Assembly (NCBI GenBank): GCA_013396635.1
Contig: WBMW01005277.1
Location: forward strand, 186,491 to 250,490
Direction: 5' to 3'
Source: Penelope pileata
Taxonomy: Eukaryota; Chordata; Aves; Galliformes; Cracidae
DNA: 64,000 bases
Shown: piece by piece, positions 24,730 to 35,765 of the stretch
How the letters are laid out: each line of letters begins with the position of its first letter
How positions within the stretch are numbered: the stretch's first letter is position 1
Position numbers and translations under genes: made by a program
The notes under the pieces: generated by a model
What the model saw: the letters and a program-made list of their open reading frames with translations, nothing else
Databases searched by the model: none
Told to the model about the DNA's origin: nothing

Positions 24730-24870
24730 TGCTGATAAATTGCCATCAGTTCGAGTGATTCACATTCAGAACCTGGGAAAAAGTGAATTTGCAGCTAATG
24801 AGCAAGTGCAGCTGCATTTGATTGTAATGGAAACATAAAACCTTTTTGACTGCATAAGTAGATTCCTAAA
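24730..24870. promoter_or_regulatory. candidate conserved-type non-coding element
   Basis: An AT-rich, non-repetitive block with GATAAATTGCCATCAG, TTTGCAGCTAATGAGC, CAGCTG and TTTGATTGTAATGG. It combines homeodomain-type TAAT, E-box and SOX-like words within ~100 bp, a texture typical of developmental enhancers. No alignment is available, so this rests only on composition and motifs. Confidence 0.15.
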
Positions 24871-25555
24871 ACCAGAGGAAGAACCATCAGAATCCACAGA
24901 TGAGGAAGGTACCAAGGACCACACTGAACAGAAATGAACTTTGTAAACAACCAAAGTCAGGGCCCAAAGGGGCCTTTGGAGCTGCAGCCTTTTATTCCCC
25001 ATCACAGAATGTCCCCTGCCTTTGGGTAGAGTTCATCTGCTGCAAAATGCATCCAACAGGTTTTATACAAGGAAAATGATACACTCACGGCTGGAGATGG
25101 ATCGCTGGGTGCAATCCATTTTTCCAGCATCTGGAAAAGGCGAGGAGAAGGCTGGGGGTGTCCCCAAGGATGGGGGTGCAGCAGGAGCCATGGGGATGGG
25201 CTCACATTGGGGAGAAGAAAGGGGGAACAGTGCTGGGGATCAGCACTGTCTCATATGGGGGCCACCAAAGTTGCCTTGAAGCTGGAGCTCTGGGATGCAG
25301 CATTCCCCTTCCCACACTTTCAGCAAACAGGGATGATCCCAAAAGCAAGAGCTGCAGGGTGCACCAGGATCAGATGGGGTGAGCTAAGAGCACCTCGCTG
25401 AGCCCAGTGCTATTTGGGGTGCACAGCCATGATCCCCTCCCCCCCCAGAGACTGATGGCGTCCTCATGGCTCTGTAATTCCCAAACACAACGCAACGCAC
25501 ATGGGAGCTGCTGCAGGCAGGATGGCAGCCCCAGGGTGCCCCAGCATCTGGCTCT

Positions 25556-25672
25556 GTGCTGCTCTGCATCCTCCTCCCTCCACTTCCCATCCCATCTCCT
25601 TCCTCTCATCCCCACCTCCTTGCACCCATCCCCATCTCTTTCCTCCCATCCCCATCCTCGAAGCCCAAAGCT
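25556..25672. repeat. pyrimidine-rich CCCATC/CTCCTT minisatellite
   Basis: CATCCCCATCTC, CATCCCCACCTC and TTCCTCCCATCCCC recur about every 15-30 bp. The array is imperfect. It creates Met/Gly/Arg-rich chance frames on the minus strand. Confidence 0.6.
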
Positions 25673-27004
25673 TCGCACTCACTGGGACCAGCCCAGCTCT
25701 GTGCCTCCCAGCTCACCTCTGGACCACACAGAATGTGAAAACCTGAAAGTTTCTGCTGCTTTCCAGGAGAAAACGGGGTTGTGCATGGTTTGGGTCTATA
25801 TCGTGCCTCCCCTGAGCTGCAGCAGGAACGCACAATCTGGCATCTGGCTGCTTTGGCCGCTTTATAGATGCTAAAAATCAGTTTGCTGATTAAAAATCAG
25901 TGTGTGCTGATGCTCCGTCTTCTACCTCCAAACCCCAGCAGGGCCATCACCTCCCCAAAAGAGGAGGCAAGGCTGCCTCTGCACCCTACATCCACATAGA
26001 ATCAAAATCTGAGCCCAACCTTTCCATCCCCAACCCAGAAAATAAATTTTTCCCCATCAATTCTCTGCTTGGGATTGAATTTGGGATTGCTGGAGGCCGC
26101 CCTGCTGAGCTGCCAGCCCTGGGCTGACCCAGCAGGAGGTGGGTGAGCTGCTGACTCGGGCACACGGTGCCTTTTATGTGCTGATGTATGACAGGGGAGC
26201 AGCAGCACACCCTGAATTGGGCAACACTCAGCTGCGCAGGGGAGGAGGCTGCGAGCGGAGCTTTGGGAAACGGCTGCAGCCCTGGGGTGCACAGGGTGCG
26301 TCCTGGGTGCTGCAGACCTCTGTGCTTTGAATCTCAGGGTCTCAGTTTGTAATCTGAAGGCAGCAGGGCCAGAGCAGGGGCTGAGCAGCTTGCTTAACCC
26401 ACTGCTGTGGGTGCAGTGTTGTCCCTGGTTGCATCCTGAAAATTCCATACACAACCGATGCAGCTCTGCAGAGCACAGCTGATGGTCACCTCACTCAGCA
26501 TTGTGACTTCTCTACCTCCATTCAGCAAAACTATTCCCATTTAAAAGCAGCACACAGGAGCTGGGTGCCTGGTGATAGCTTCTCTCCTCCACAAACCTTT
26601 GCTGCAGATGCCACAGGCTCCCACACCCCTGCTCGGAGGTCCCCCAGCACCCAGAGACCCCCAAAGCAGTGGGGCAGAGCCCACACCGCATCCCACCAGC
26701 CCCATCCTTTTAACCGAGCAACCGCGCTCGCTCTGCGGCCCGGAGCTTCGTTTTAAATAGACACTCCTTGAATAAAACCTACAAAAATACCTTGGGTCGT
26801 CCTTCTGCTGAGCATGAAACCACAGCGCGGCAAAGAGGAACCATCGGCTCGAAGCAGGCACACTTCTGCCCGCCCGTCCCACCCTCCTTGCGCAAAGCAG
26901 AGGGCGATTATTTGGGAGGAAGATGCGTGCTGAGCCTGCCAGCTCCCCCCGCCACGCTCGTGGGTCTTTTGTACAGCCCCAGGGGAGAGAAAAACATTTG
27001 TTTG

Positions 27005-27043
27005 AAAAACAGGAAAATGTGATTGTAAAACCACAACAATGGG
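27005..27043 (+). promoter_or_regulatory. candidate ETS, RUNX and SOX motif group
   Basis: AAAACAGGAAAATG at 27006-27019 resembles a FOX:ETS or NFAT site. AACCACAA at 27029-27036 matches the RUNX core. ACAATGGG at 27036-27043 contains the SOX word ACAATGG. The three words lie within 40 bp in non-repeat DNA. Motif evidence only. Confidence 0.2.
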
Positions 27044-28734
27044 CTGGGGAAGGAGCCGGAGCAGCTCTCAATTTAGCTTTCGAAACAGCCCTTCCAGTTG
27101 ACTAAATATTTCTGTAGCAAACAGCCGCCGCGTTGCACTGCACGCCCTCTCCCGACTCCGGCAGTGAATGCATCGAGCGGTGCCTTCCCTGCCTGCCCTG
27201 AACAAGGGGACGAATCTGCACCTCCCATTGCAGGCTCCATCCTCGCCATGGCTCACGGTGCAAGCACTGGTGGGCTCCTCGCTGCACGACCCCTGCAAAG
27301 CAAGGAATTACCCTTCAGCATTTCCTATACACCTTTGCCTTTTCCTTTCTAATATACCCCTAAAAGCAATTCCAGTGTGGCCACCACATGAAAACCCATC
27401 GTATGCATTCGTTGACCTCTTCCTGCTCTTCCTTGCTTTTTCCATAGAGAAGCTCAAGCCAAACTCTTTCACAAAAAGGGGCCGCCTGAGGTTGCAGCAC
27501 TGTTTGCACATGTCACCACCTGAGTGAGGCTGGAAAGTGTTTATTTCCCTTCAAAATGCCCAGCGGGTTTGTATCCAGATAAAGAAATAATAGCCGGCAA
27601 CACTCTGTTTTCCTACACACCAGGAGAGTGAACAAAAGCGTCTGGCACGCTCGGAGCTGCTGGGGACATTGCAACCCATCGTGGTGCAGTGTCCGCACTT
27701 TGCATCTATGGAAAAAAGTGGCTCTTCTGCCCTCAGGGTGGGCTTTGGGGTGAAGCCTTCAGAAAATAAATCAGATTTTGGACCACAGCAATGCAGCAAT
27801 GGCAGCTCCTTGTCGTCCCAGGCTCTTTGGGGTACGGCTCACTGCATCCCAGCAGCCACTCCAACAGCAACGTGGCAGCTTCTTAACCCACCCCGACCCA
27901 GGCACTTGGGGTTTTCTCATTGAGCCATTTAGGGAAAGGAAATATCAGTGAGATCCTCCAAGCTCCAAAGCTCAGTGCAGCTCCTAAAGCACTGCAGAGC
28001 CCCATACTCTCAGTGAGAGGCTGAAGAGCCCCCTGTACCCTCATGGGGAGGTTATGGGGGGAATGAGCTGTGAGCAGAGGTGTTGCCATGAGGCCATGGA
28101 GCAGAAGGGTCCAACAGCAGAGCAAGATCCACAATAAATAATCACGTGTCAATAAGAAAAAAGGATGCTATGATCCAGCCATGGACATGGTGCTTTCCCC
28201 ATCAGTTCAGTAGCTTGAATCCGTTCCTGATCTCCTATTAATAATGATGCAAAGCTTGCTCTAGTACTCGGACTTGATACAGAGAACACTGTGAGGTCCT
28301 TTGGGTTGGACTGGAGAGGAAGGACGTATCTTTTTTGCAGCTTTGTGATGGCACATGGTCTACCTGGATGGCCAGAGGCAGCTCCAGATGGAGCGAAGCA
28401 GCCACACCACCCAACGAGGCGGGTCTGCAGGGGAAGGTGCATCCTCTCCTTCCAAAAAGTCTCAGGAAACACGTCAGGAATGAACGTGTGAGTAAATCTT
28501 TCCACCCAGCATGCTATGACCTCAGCTCCCAGCCTGCCTGCACGAGGCTGGAGGCAGTGTTCAGCTCCTCGGCACATGGTGAAGGGGCGACACAGAACAG
28601 ATTGTGTCGTGCTGAGAATGCATCCCCAATGTGTGTCCATTTCTTTCACCTGGGGATGTATTGAGGTGCCCAGCTCCCTGCTTTCTCAGCAAAGGGAGGA
28701 GGCAGAGGGTGGAGAGGGGGCTCCCATCACACAA

Positions 28735-28978
28735 CCTCCATGGCCAATCTCCATGGCCCCTCTGGGAAGGGATTCATGGCACAAACCAGGGGGAAGGACC
28801 TAAGATGGAAGCAGGATGTGGCCAACCTCCATCATCCCTCTGAGATGAGATTCATGGCACATATGTGGGGGAAGACCTCAGATGTAAGCAGGACGTGGCC
28901 AACATCCATTGACCCTCTCAGATGGGATTCATGGCATACATGATGGGAAAGACCTCAGATAGAAGCAGGATGGACCTG
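28735..28978 (+). repeat. 77-bp minisatellite, about three copies
   Basis: GATTCATGGC recurs at 28771, 28849 and 28926, a spacing of 77-78 bp. Each unit also carries GACCTCAGAT or GACCTAAGAT, AAGCAGGA and TGGCCAAC. Copies differ at many bases. It is not obviously derived from CR1, although CR1-like sequence follows near 28980. Confidence 0.8.
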
Positions 28979-28979
28979 C

Positions 28980-29224
28980 TGATCCCCATGGTCCCTTCCA
29001 ATGTAGGATATTCTAGGATGTGCCAACTGCTGCCAGCCAACGGGTTGAGAGGTGAGAACACGAGCAGCAAAGGGCCCAAAGAATTGTCATAGGATCCTAA
29101 AGTACTTCAGGATGGAAGCAACCTGTTCAGCCTCCTGCTTGAAACAGAGAGCCATCAGAATGGTCACACAGAGCAGGAACGGGATGATCTTTAAGGTCTC
29201 TTCCAACCTCAGCCATTCTGTGAA
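28980..29224 (+). mobile_element. CR1 3' UTR remnant
   Basis: GGGATGATCTTTAAGGTC followed by TCTTCCAACCTCAGCCATTCTG at about 29188-29222 is a CR1 3' end in sense orientation. The upstream 29090-29187 region (GGATGGAAGCAACCTG, then GAAACAGAGAGCC) may be diverged CR1. A second weak match, CCATGGTCCCTTCCAATG, lies at about 28987-29005. Confidence 0.55.
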
Positions 29225-32200
29225 CCCAGAGAATCTCTGCCACAGCCAACGGCACGGACATCACCTGACGTGAGGACCTCAAAGCATCTCCCAAAGGCAA
29301 CTCCTGTTCCTCACCTGCACGCAGGGGCCAGCAGCAGGCTCAGTGCCACCAGGTGGACCCAGACACACGTACAGAGTGGTGGGAGAGGAGGGGAAGAGCA
29401 GGGTCCAGGGTAATTCAGGGAGACGTGAGCCCATGGGCTCCTGATCATGCAGGTACCAGGGGATGGGGGGCTTCAGCCCTTCCGAAAGCCACAGAGGAGC
29501 CACCGAAAGCTGTGAAACATTCACAGAGCTAAAGACAACCGAAAAGGCAAATATGAAGAAATGTGGGGACGGAGCTGCATGAAACCCCCAGGCAGTGATG
29601 CACCCCATGGCTGCCGAGCAGCCACATCCTACCCACAACCAGGCCAGTCCCAGGAAGAGGCCAGTGCAGGTGCCTTCTGCTCTGAACTCACCCAGCACCG
29701 TGGTGGTGGAGAGGGCAGAGCATCCCCCGCAGCAGAGGGGCTGAGCACCATTTTGGGACCCATCTGCATCCCAAACCCAAATCCAGCCTCTAGGGCACAG
29801 GGGCTGATGCTGTGCGCTGAGCTCTGGTGGTGGCCCATGCCAGGATCCCCTCTGGGTTTTGGGAGAGAAGAGAGGGAAATGCCCACTGCCGTGTGCTTCC
29901 AGCACTCTGCTGAGTGCTGCTGCTGGCCCCTCTCCATGACAGTGCCCTCCCATCCCCTCCACTCTCTCTCTGGATCCCCAGACACACCAGGCATTTTTGG
30001 GTGATTTCTGTTGATTTTTCATGGATTTCTGCATGGAGTTATACCAAGTGCTCTGGAGGCACTGATGAAACCCCCCCAAGCCATGGGGCAGGATGGAGGC
30101 AGATGCTGCACAGCAACATGGGCCATGCAGATGGGCCATCCAACACCTCTCTGCCACAGATCCCAATAGAGGAGGGGACAACCCATGATGTGCACAACCC
30201 CATTGGGGCTGCAGGGACCCAAAGCCAACTCCCTTCCTCCAACCCCTCCCCACCTCCTCCTGCTGGGAGCTGAAGGGTTTTTCTGCCTTAACCCCAAAAG
30301 CACAGAGCGGGAGACCCTGCTCCTACCACATCCCAAACCCTGCTTGGGTTTTCTCCCCCACCCTTTTCTGCTCACAAAGGGACTTGACATTTGCTACAGA
30401 GCTATTTTTAAAAAACAAGGCTTCTACAACAAAGCAGTCAAGTTTGAGGTTTCGTTGAGCAACGTTTCGGCACGCTGTGGTCCCTGTTACATGGGTGCTG
30501 CCCTCGCGTGAGCTTCGAGCACGAGGTTGACAACGTTTAAACCTTCCTCTTAGCAATGGGAACCTCATCATCGCCATGACTGTGCGACTACTCACCCTTC
30601 AGATTCAAAGAGATCTGTTGGAAACCATCCTGTTTGGGTGCAAAAAGCCCCCCAAACTGCTAATAATGAGACATGGTTCATCCCGTCATTGCCACAGCAT
30701 TTTGGCTCTGCCTGTGACTGCAGGGCGAGGGCTGATTTGCAGCCGAGGCTGCTTCTGAGCAGAGCAGCTCAGCCCAAAGCGTGTCACAATTTCCCAGGAA
30801 AAGCAGAGAGAGATGAGGTGAACACGAGCTGTGCATCAAGTTCCAAAATTGCCACCAGAAGAACTTATGTTTGCCAAATCCGCATATTTGTCCTTTTTTT
30901 TTCACCCAACTCCAGCTCTAAGTTAATTCCCAGCCCTAAAGCAGCTTCCTCTGCCCCATGGGGATATCAGCCCATCTGAAAACCCTCCCCTTCTTCTCAT
31001 CCCAGCAGCACAAATCTCCCACATTTTCAATGCAGAGCTCACGAGCACCCATGATAATCCCCCCACCCCGGTCCATCCGTTTGCTTCCTCGCTCTGCTTT
31101 TATAGACAAATTCTGCTTCTTTTGCAGTTTTCCTCCCTGCAAAGAGTTTCCCTCTGATGCTCAGAGTTCTAGGCAGCTGCCAGCTCAGTTTTTCCTTGCA
31201 GTTTTCCTTAAAGCCTGTGCTGGGACGGCAGCTGCTTCTGAGCATCTCTGCTGCTTGCTCACATCAGAGCCACATCAGACGCATCCAGACCATGGGATTC
31301 ACTTTAAGGGTCCTGCTGCTGTAAGGGTTCAGTTTGCATCTTGCATTTTGGAACAACCTGAGCACATGCTCAGCACTCTCTGCAGCCCAAAGAACTGAAG
31401 CAAGCTGCTTGCAATTGGAAATTCCCAGGCTGGGCCGTGGGAGCGTTGCGCCTATTTCAGCACTTTTGAGGTAGGACGAAACTCAAGCAGTTCTTCCACC
31501 ACAGCTCTCCTCCTGACCACGGTGCCACAACACGCACTTTTTTATCTTGATGCAATTTCCCAAGCTCTTCACANGGGAAGTACCAAGGACTGGGAGGAGA
31601 AGAGAAGGGAGCTGCATTACTTTGGGATGGAGAAAGCAGGGAGGTGCTCTCCTTGGTCCAGGCAAGGTGGAGGCTGTGTGCTGAGAAGCTGTTGCAATGT
31701 AAGCAAATGCTGCAGCTGTGTGTCCTCATGGTTTAGCAGCACAAAGCAAGCGCCAGGTGAGCACCCATCAGATAAAGTCGTGCAGCACCGCAGCACCCAC
31801 AGCGCTCTGCACGAGGGGAGCAGCAATGAGAGCTTCATGCTTTGAAGGTGTAAACCCAAAGCTGAGCATCTGGCCTGGAAACGGGTGAGCATGGGTGTCC
31901 CACGAGAGCTTTTTGCCCGTTAAAAGGGAAAAACTCAAACCCAGAGCACCGCAGCCTTTCTCGCTTGGAAGAGGGGAGCGATGCCCACCTGCATGGAGGT
32001 TTCTTCTGTGCTGCATGGTGAGCAGCTGACCCACAAACATGAGCGAGAGCTGCTGCCCTGTCTGCCCTTCCCCTCCCAGCTGATGTCTGCCAGGAGCCAG
32101 GAAATAAGCACCCTGCAATGGCTCTGAGCATCTCTGGGCTGCAGCAGTGACAGCGACAGAGGGGACCTGGGGACATCGGGGCGAGAGCGATCGGAGCATG

Positions 32201-33129
32201 GCACGCAGAAATCAACCTCAGCAGAAATCCTGGGAAGGCTGCACAAGAGCAGGGCCCAGGGCAGGGTGCGGGTGCCCCAGTGCTGGAGCTGCAGCTCACA
32301 CCGATGGCAATTGCTGCTGATGCTCCCCAGGCTCCTGGGCAAGAGGCAAACGCAGGGCTCCAAAAAACTCCTGGAGCATCCTCTCCTCTCCATCCTCTGC
32401 CCTGCACATCCCTAGGGCAGCCAAAACTCGCACGCGTCGGAGCAGCGCAACGGAGACCTTCAGCAAAAAGCAGAGGGTAAAGAAAGCCCAGAAGATGATC
32501 TGGAGGAGAGTACCTTTGCTGTCAGCGCTCATCTGCCCGGCCCGCACGCAGAGCTGCCCGCTGCCCTTTAGCTTTGTCTCTCCTTCCCCCCAGTGCATGG
32601 TGACAGTCCCCCAGGCAGAGCAGCGCTTTCGTGTGGTCTGCACCGTGTGTGGCGAGGAGCCCTGCTCTCTAGCTTTTTTCTCGGTGCAGTTTCCATGCTC
32701 GGTTTCAGAATGACGACCTCTGATGCCGCGCTGCCGCGGGCAGCGGCTCGCTCTCGCGCACAAGTGGGTTTATCGTGCATCCTTTCATTTTACTCTCACA
32801 CCCAGCTGGGGGCCAACCGGTTTCAAAATAAAATGGAGCTGCCAGGAGCTCTCGGGACTCTACCGACTGTTCTCTAACGCTTTGCTGAAAATGGCCCTTT
32901 TCCATGAATTCTCCCACTGGCACATTTGGTCACCCGGGGATTCCGGGGCAATGAGTATCCCAAGAGAAGATGCATCACGATGCCCGGTTTTATATCTGCT
33001 GGGTGGTGCGGAAAGACTAAAATTAGAGCAGCTTTGGAGCCACCCACACTCACCCAGGAAGGGAAGAGTCCCTCCCTTTGAGCATTAACCCAAAGCTCAG
33101 TGTTCCAAACAGCAGCAGGAACTCACAAA
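29225..33129. other. unique stretch without a recognised gene
   Basis: No domain recognised. The longest frame (29279-30253, minus, 324 codons) is Trp/Cys/Pro-rich, overlaps three other open frames, and shows no family signature. A single N at 31574 breaks one frame. GAGCTATTTTTAAAAAACAA near 30400 contains an exact MEF2 core. The 32520-32770 part is CpG-richer (GCCGCGCTGCCGCGGGC). Confidence 0.5.
31574..31574. other. single ambiguous base
   Basis: One N in TTCACANGGGAAG. It marks an unresolved base or a minimal scaffold join. The flanks are not duplicated here, unlike at 62230. Confidence 0.95.
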
Positions 33130-33560
33130 TGAAGGGTCGCTCCCAATTAACAGAACCAAAAGATGAAGGAGCCAATCCCCAACGTTCCATAAGAAAGGAG
33201 AGGTGATGCCCAAGCAGTGGGGCTGCTCCCAATTAATGGGACCAAAAGATGAAGGAGCCAATCCCCAACGTTCCGTAAGAAGGGGAAGGTGATGCCCAAG
33301 CAGTGGGGCTGCTCCCAATTAATGGGACCAAAAGATGAAGGAGCCAATCCTCAACGTTCTGCAAGCAGGGAGTGGTGATGCCCAAGCAGTGGGGCTGCTC
33401 CCAATTAATGGAACTGAAAGACAAAGTAGCCAATCTCCAACATTCTCCAAGCAGAACAAGTGATGCCCAGACACCGGAGCTGCTCCTAATTAATGAGACC
33501 GAAAGACGAAGGGGCCAATCCTCAACGTTTTGCAAGCAGAGTGAGTGATGCCCAAGCACC
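33130..33560 (-). repeat. 86-bp minisatellite, about five copies
   Basis: GCTCCCAATTAA (or GCTCCTAATTAA) starts at 33139, 33225, 33311, 33397 and 33482, giving spacings of 86, 86, 86 and 85 bp. Each unit also has CCAAAAGATGAAGG (or a variant), GCCAATCCCCAACG and TGATGCCCAAGCA. Units 1-3 are very similar and units 4-5 more diverged, so growth was recent at the left end. The minus strand is open across it and gives a repetitive chance peptide. Confidence 0.9.
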
Positions 33561-34881
33561 AGGGGAACTCAGAGAGTCTGTAACAAAGTCAGGAGTTGTC
33601 CCAGCTCCGTGCTCAGCACTGAAATTGTCCTCTCCATGCTTGGCAGCCTGTCCCTCCAGTGCAATATTTACTCTGCACCCACTGCTCCCAGCAGCAGATG
33701 GAGGAGCCCCGAGCAAGCAAAGCTTTTTGCATCTCGATGGGAAGGCCGGGAGGTTTCGGAGCAGAGGGACTCCAAGGGGGATGAGAACAGCAGAGTTCAC
33801 AAAGCGTCGCCATCCGAAATAGCTGGGGGCAGAGAACCTGGGCTGGTTGTTCTGCTGGGGAGGACACCACAGCTCAGACAATGCAGCACTGTTTTTCCCC
33901 TGCTACGCTGGGGAAAATTAGTTTTTCCTCCCTTTAATTGTCCTTCTGTTTGCAAATTGCTAATGCATGCTTTGAGTCTCTATAACTTCTATTTTAGGAG
34001 CAAAGCAAATGGCAAACGAGGAGAGCCGGAGTGAAGCTTCCATGAAACTTTTGCCTCCACTGCTGTGACACGGGACAATCCCGAAGGCCAACATGAAGCT
34101 GGCCCAAATCATCCTCAGAAAAACACACCCCACGCACAGAGTGTGCCCCTCTTGGATTTATTGCTTAAGAGCAAAAGGCACCAACTGGAACTCGGTGTGC
34201 AGCATTGGCTGTGCCCATTGCAGTGGTTGTAACCTCTGAGATTTTGGGGGGATACAACTAGCAAGGAAAGGTACAAAAATGGACATAAGATGATCTGAGC
34301 TCTGTAATTCTCCTCTTTACTTTGCCAAAATATCAGGTACGTTGCAGAAAAGACGTCCCCCAACAGAACAAAAAAAAGAGCTCGGAAGAAACAGAAGGTC
34401 AAATTTTCTTCTTATGCAACGCCCTTGCAACTTGTAAAATCTAAAGCTGTCGGACATAAATCAACCACTAACTGCCTGGGGTTACAGAGACACTTCCTCT
34501 AATCGCACCGATTGCGTAAGTGCCTCTTAACGGGAGTTTGTCTCTTCTGAAATCTCTGTTGGGGTGAGGCTGACCAGGCCCCGGGGGCTGAGCCTTTTGC
34601 TCCTTTTGCTGCTGGGTGTCCCAACCCGTCCCATCTTGTCCTCGCTACTCTGGGGCGAGCTTGGTGCCACCACCATTGTGTCCTCACCTGGGGACCCCCT
34701 CTCTCATCCTCAGTCCCTTTTGCACCTGGAGAAAGGTTGGGGAAGGCTCTTGGGTCAAACAACATTTTTCCCTGTGGATGCAAATGGGAGAGAACAGTGG
34801 GACCCCATCTTTGTCCCATAACACTGCTGTCCATGGGGTCTGCTGCAGCACATCAGCGGGCTGAGCCCTTCTAGAACTTGC

Positions 34882-34914
34882 TTTATTTACATTAACATAT
34901 TTATCTTATTTATG
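34882..34914 (+). promoter_or_regulatory. candidate forkhead-motif cluster
   Basis: TTTATTTAC at 34882-34890 is an exact reverse forkhead site (GTAAATAAA). ATATTTAT and CTTATTTATG follow within 25 bp. The block is a short AT-rich island in GC-rich unique DNA, about 200 bp from the next motif group. Confidence 0.2.
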
Positions 34915-35104
34915 CAGTCCTTCCCTTACGCCTCCCCCCATCCACAAACAAAGACAAAGAAACCGAGATAAATCACTGCACGCCACTCCCGCTTTGGAGC
35001 ATTCTGGTCTGCAGCAAAACACAACGGGGACAAGGACAGGTTTCGGTGCCCCCTCCCTCTATGCCATGGGACACACGAGAGCCCCGAGCCCAGTGCTGCC
35101 GCGC

Positions 35105-35300
35105 TGTTTGTTTGGTGACAGCTCTGCTAGGGTTATTTTTAGCCGGTGACGCCTGGGGTATTTCGCTTCAGGATATCCGGTCTGAGCCTCTTTCTGGGAA
35201 TCCCATGTTCTCTAATTGTAAACAGCCCCAATCAGTTGCTGCAAGTGTGAGAGGCCCCGACTCCTCCGGCGGGGCTGTCAGGTGTGAGTCAAACAGGAAG
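35105..35300 (+). promoter_or_regulatory. candidate enhancer: FOX, MEF2, T-box, AP-1 and ETS motifs
   Basis: TGTTTGTTTGG at 35105-35115 resembles a forkhead site. TTATTTTTAG at 35133-35142 is an exact MEF2 match. At 35280-35300, AGGTGTGA (T-box half site) overlaps TGAGTCA (exact AP-1), followed by AAACAGGAAG, which resembles the FOX:ETS composite known from endothelial enhancers. The surroundings are CpG-richer (GCCGCCGCCGC at 35301). The combination suggests mesodermal or endothelial regulation, but only from motifs. Confidence 0.25.
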
Positions 35301-35504
35301 CCGCCGCCGCTTCCACGAGCGAGGCATCTGGTGTCAAAAAGTGCCCTCAATTAACACGGCCCCACAGCACGCCCCACATCCGGCACCCTGGGGTGCTGCA
35401 GGAACAGGGTGCAGCTCCATCCCTCCTCCAAAGTGTTGTCACTGTGGGAAAGGGGCTCCTGAGGGCCTTGGGTGCAGATGAGGCTTCAGCAATGCAAAAG
35501 GGAG

Positions 35505-35765
35505 TGGGGGTGGGATGGGATGCGTTGGGATGAGGATGTCGAGGGGTTGGGGATGCTGATGGATTGAGGATTCCAATGGGATGCCAATGGTTTGGGGATG
35601 CCAATTGGATGGGATTCAGATGGGTTGGAGATGAAGATGGTTGGGGATGATGATGGGATTCCAGTGGGTTGGGGATGGGGATGATGATGAAGGGATGGGA
35701 TAGGGATGATGAAGGGGTGGAGATGACAAAGGGATGGAGATGATGGAGGGATGGAGATGTGTTGG
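35505..35765 (+). repeat. GGATG/GATGATG low-complexity minisatellite
   Basis: GGGGATG, GATGATGAT and GGGATG words recur about every 8-20 bp for 260 bp with no fixed period. Purines dominate the plus strand. It makes His/Pro/Ser-rich chance peptides on the minus strand. Confidence 0.75.

Larger units (their letters stand above)
22979..28729. other. unique stretch without a recognised gene
   Basis: No CR1 copy or coding domain is recognised. Notable pieces are an AT-richer block at 24730-24960, a CCCATC/CTCCTT low-complexity tract at 25556-25670, a CpG-containing stretch at 26690-27180, and a RUNX/SOX-like motif pair at 27029-27043. Open frames of up to 195 codons (22775-23362, minus) partly translate CR1 and are not genes. 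Confidence 0.5.

Noticed and set aside
29279..30253. 324-codon minus-strand ORF, the longest outside repeats
   Set aside because: No domain or family signature; Trp/Cys/Pro-rich; three other frames are open within it on both strands, as expected from composition. Only conservation or expression could revive it.
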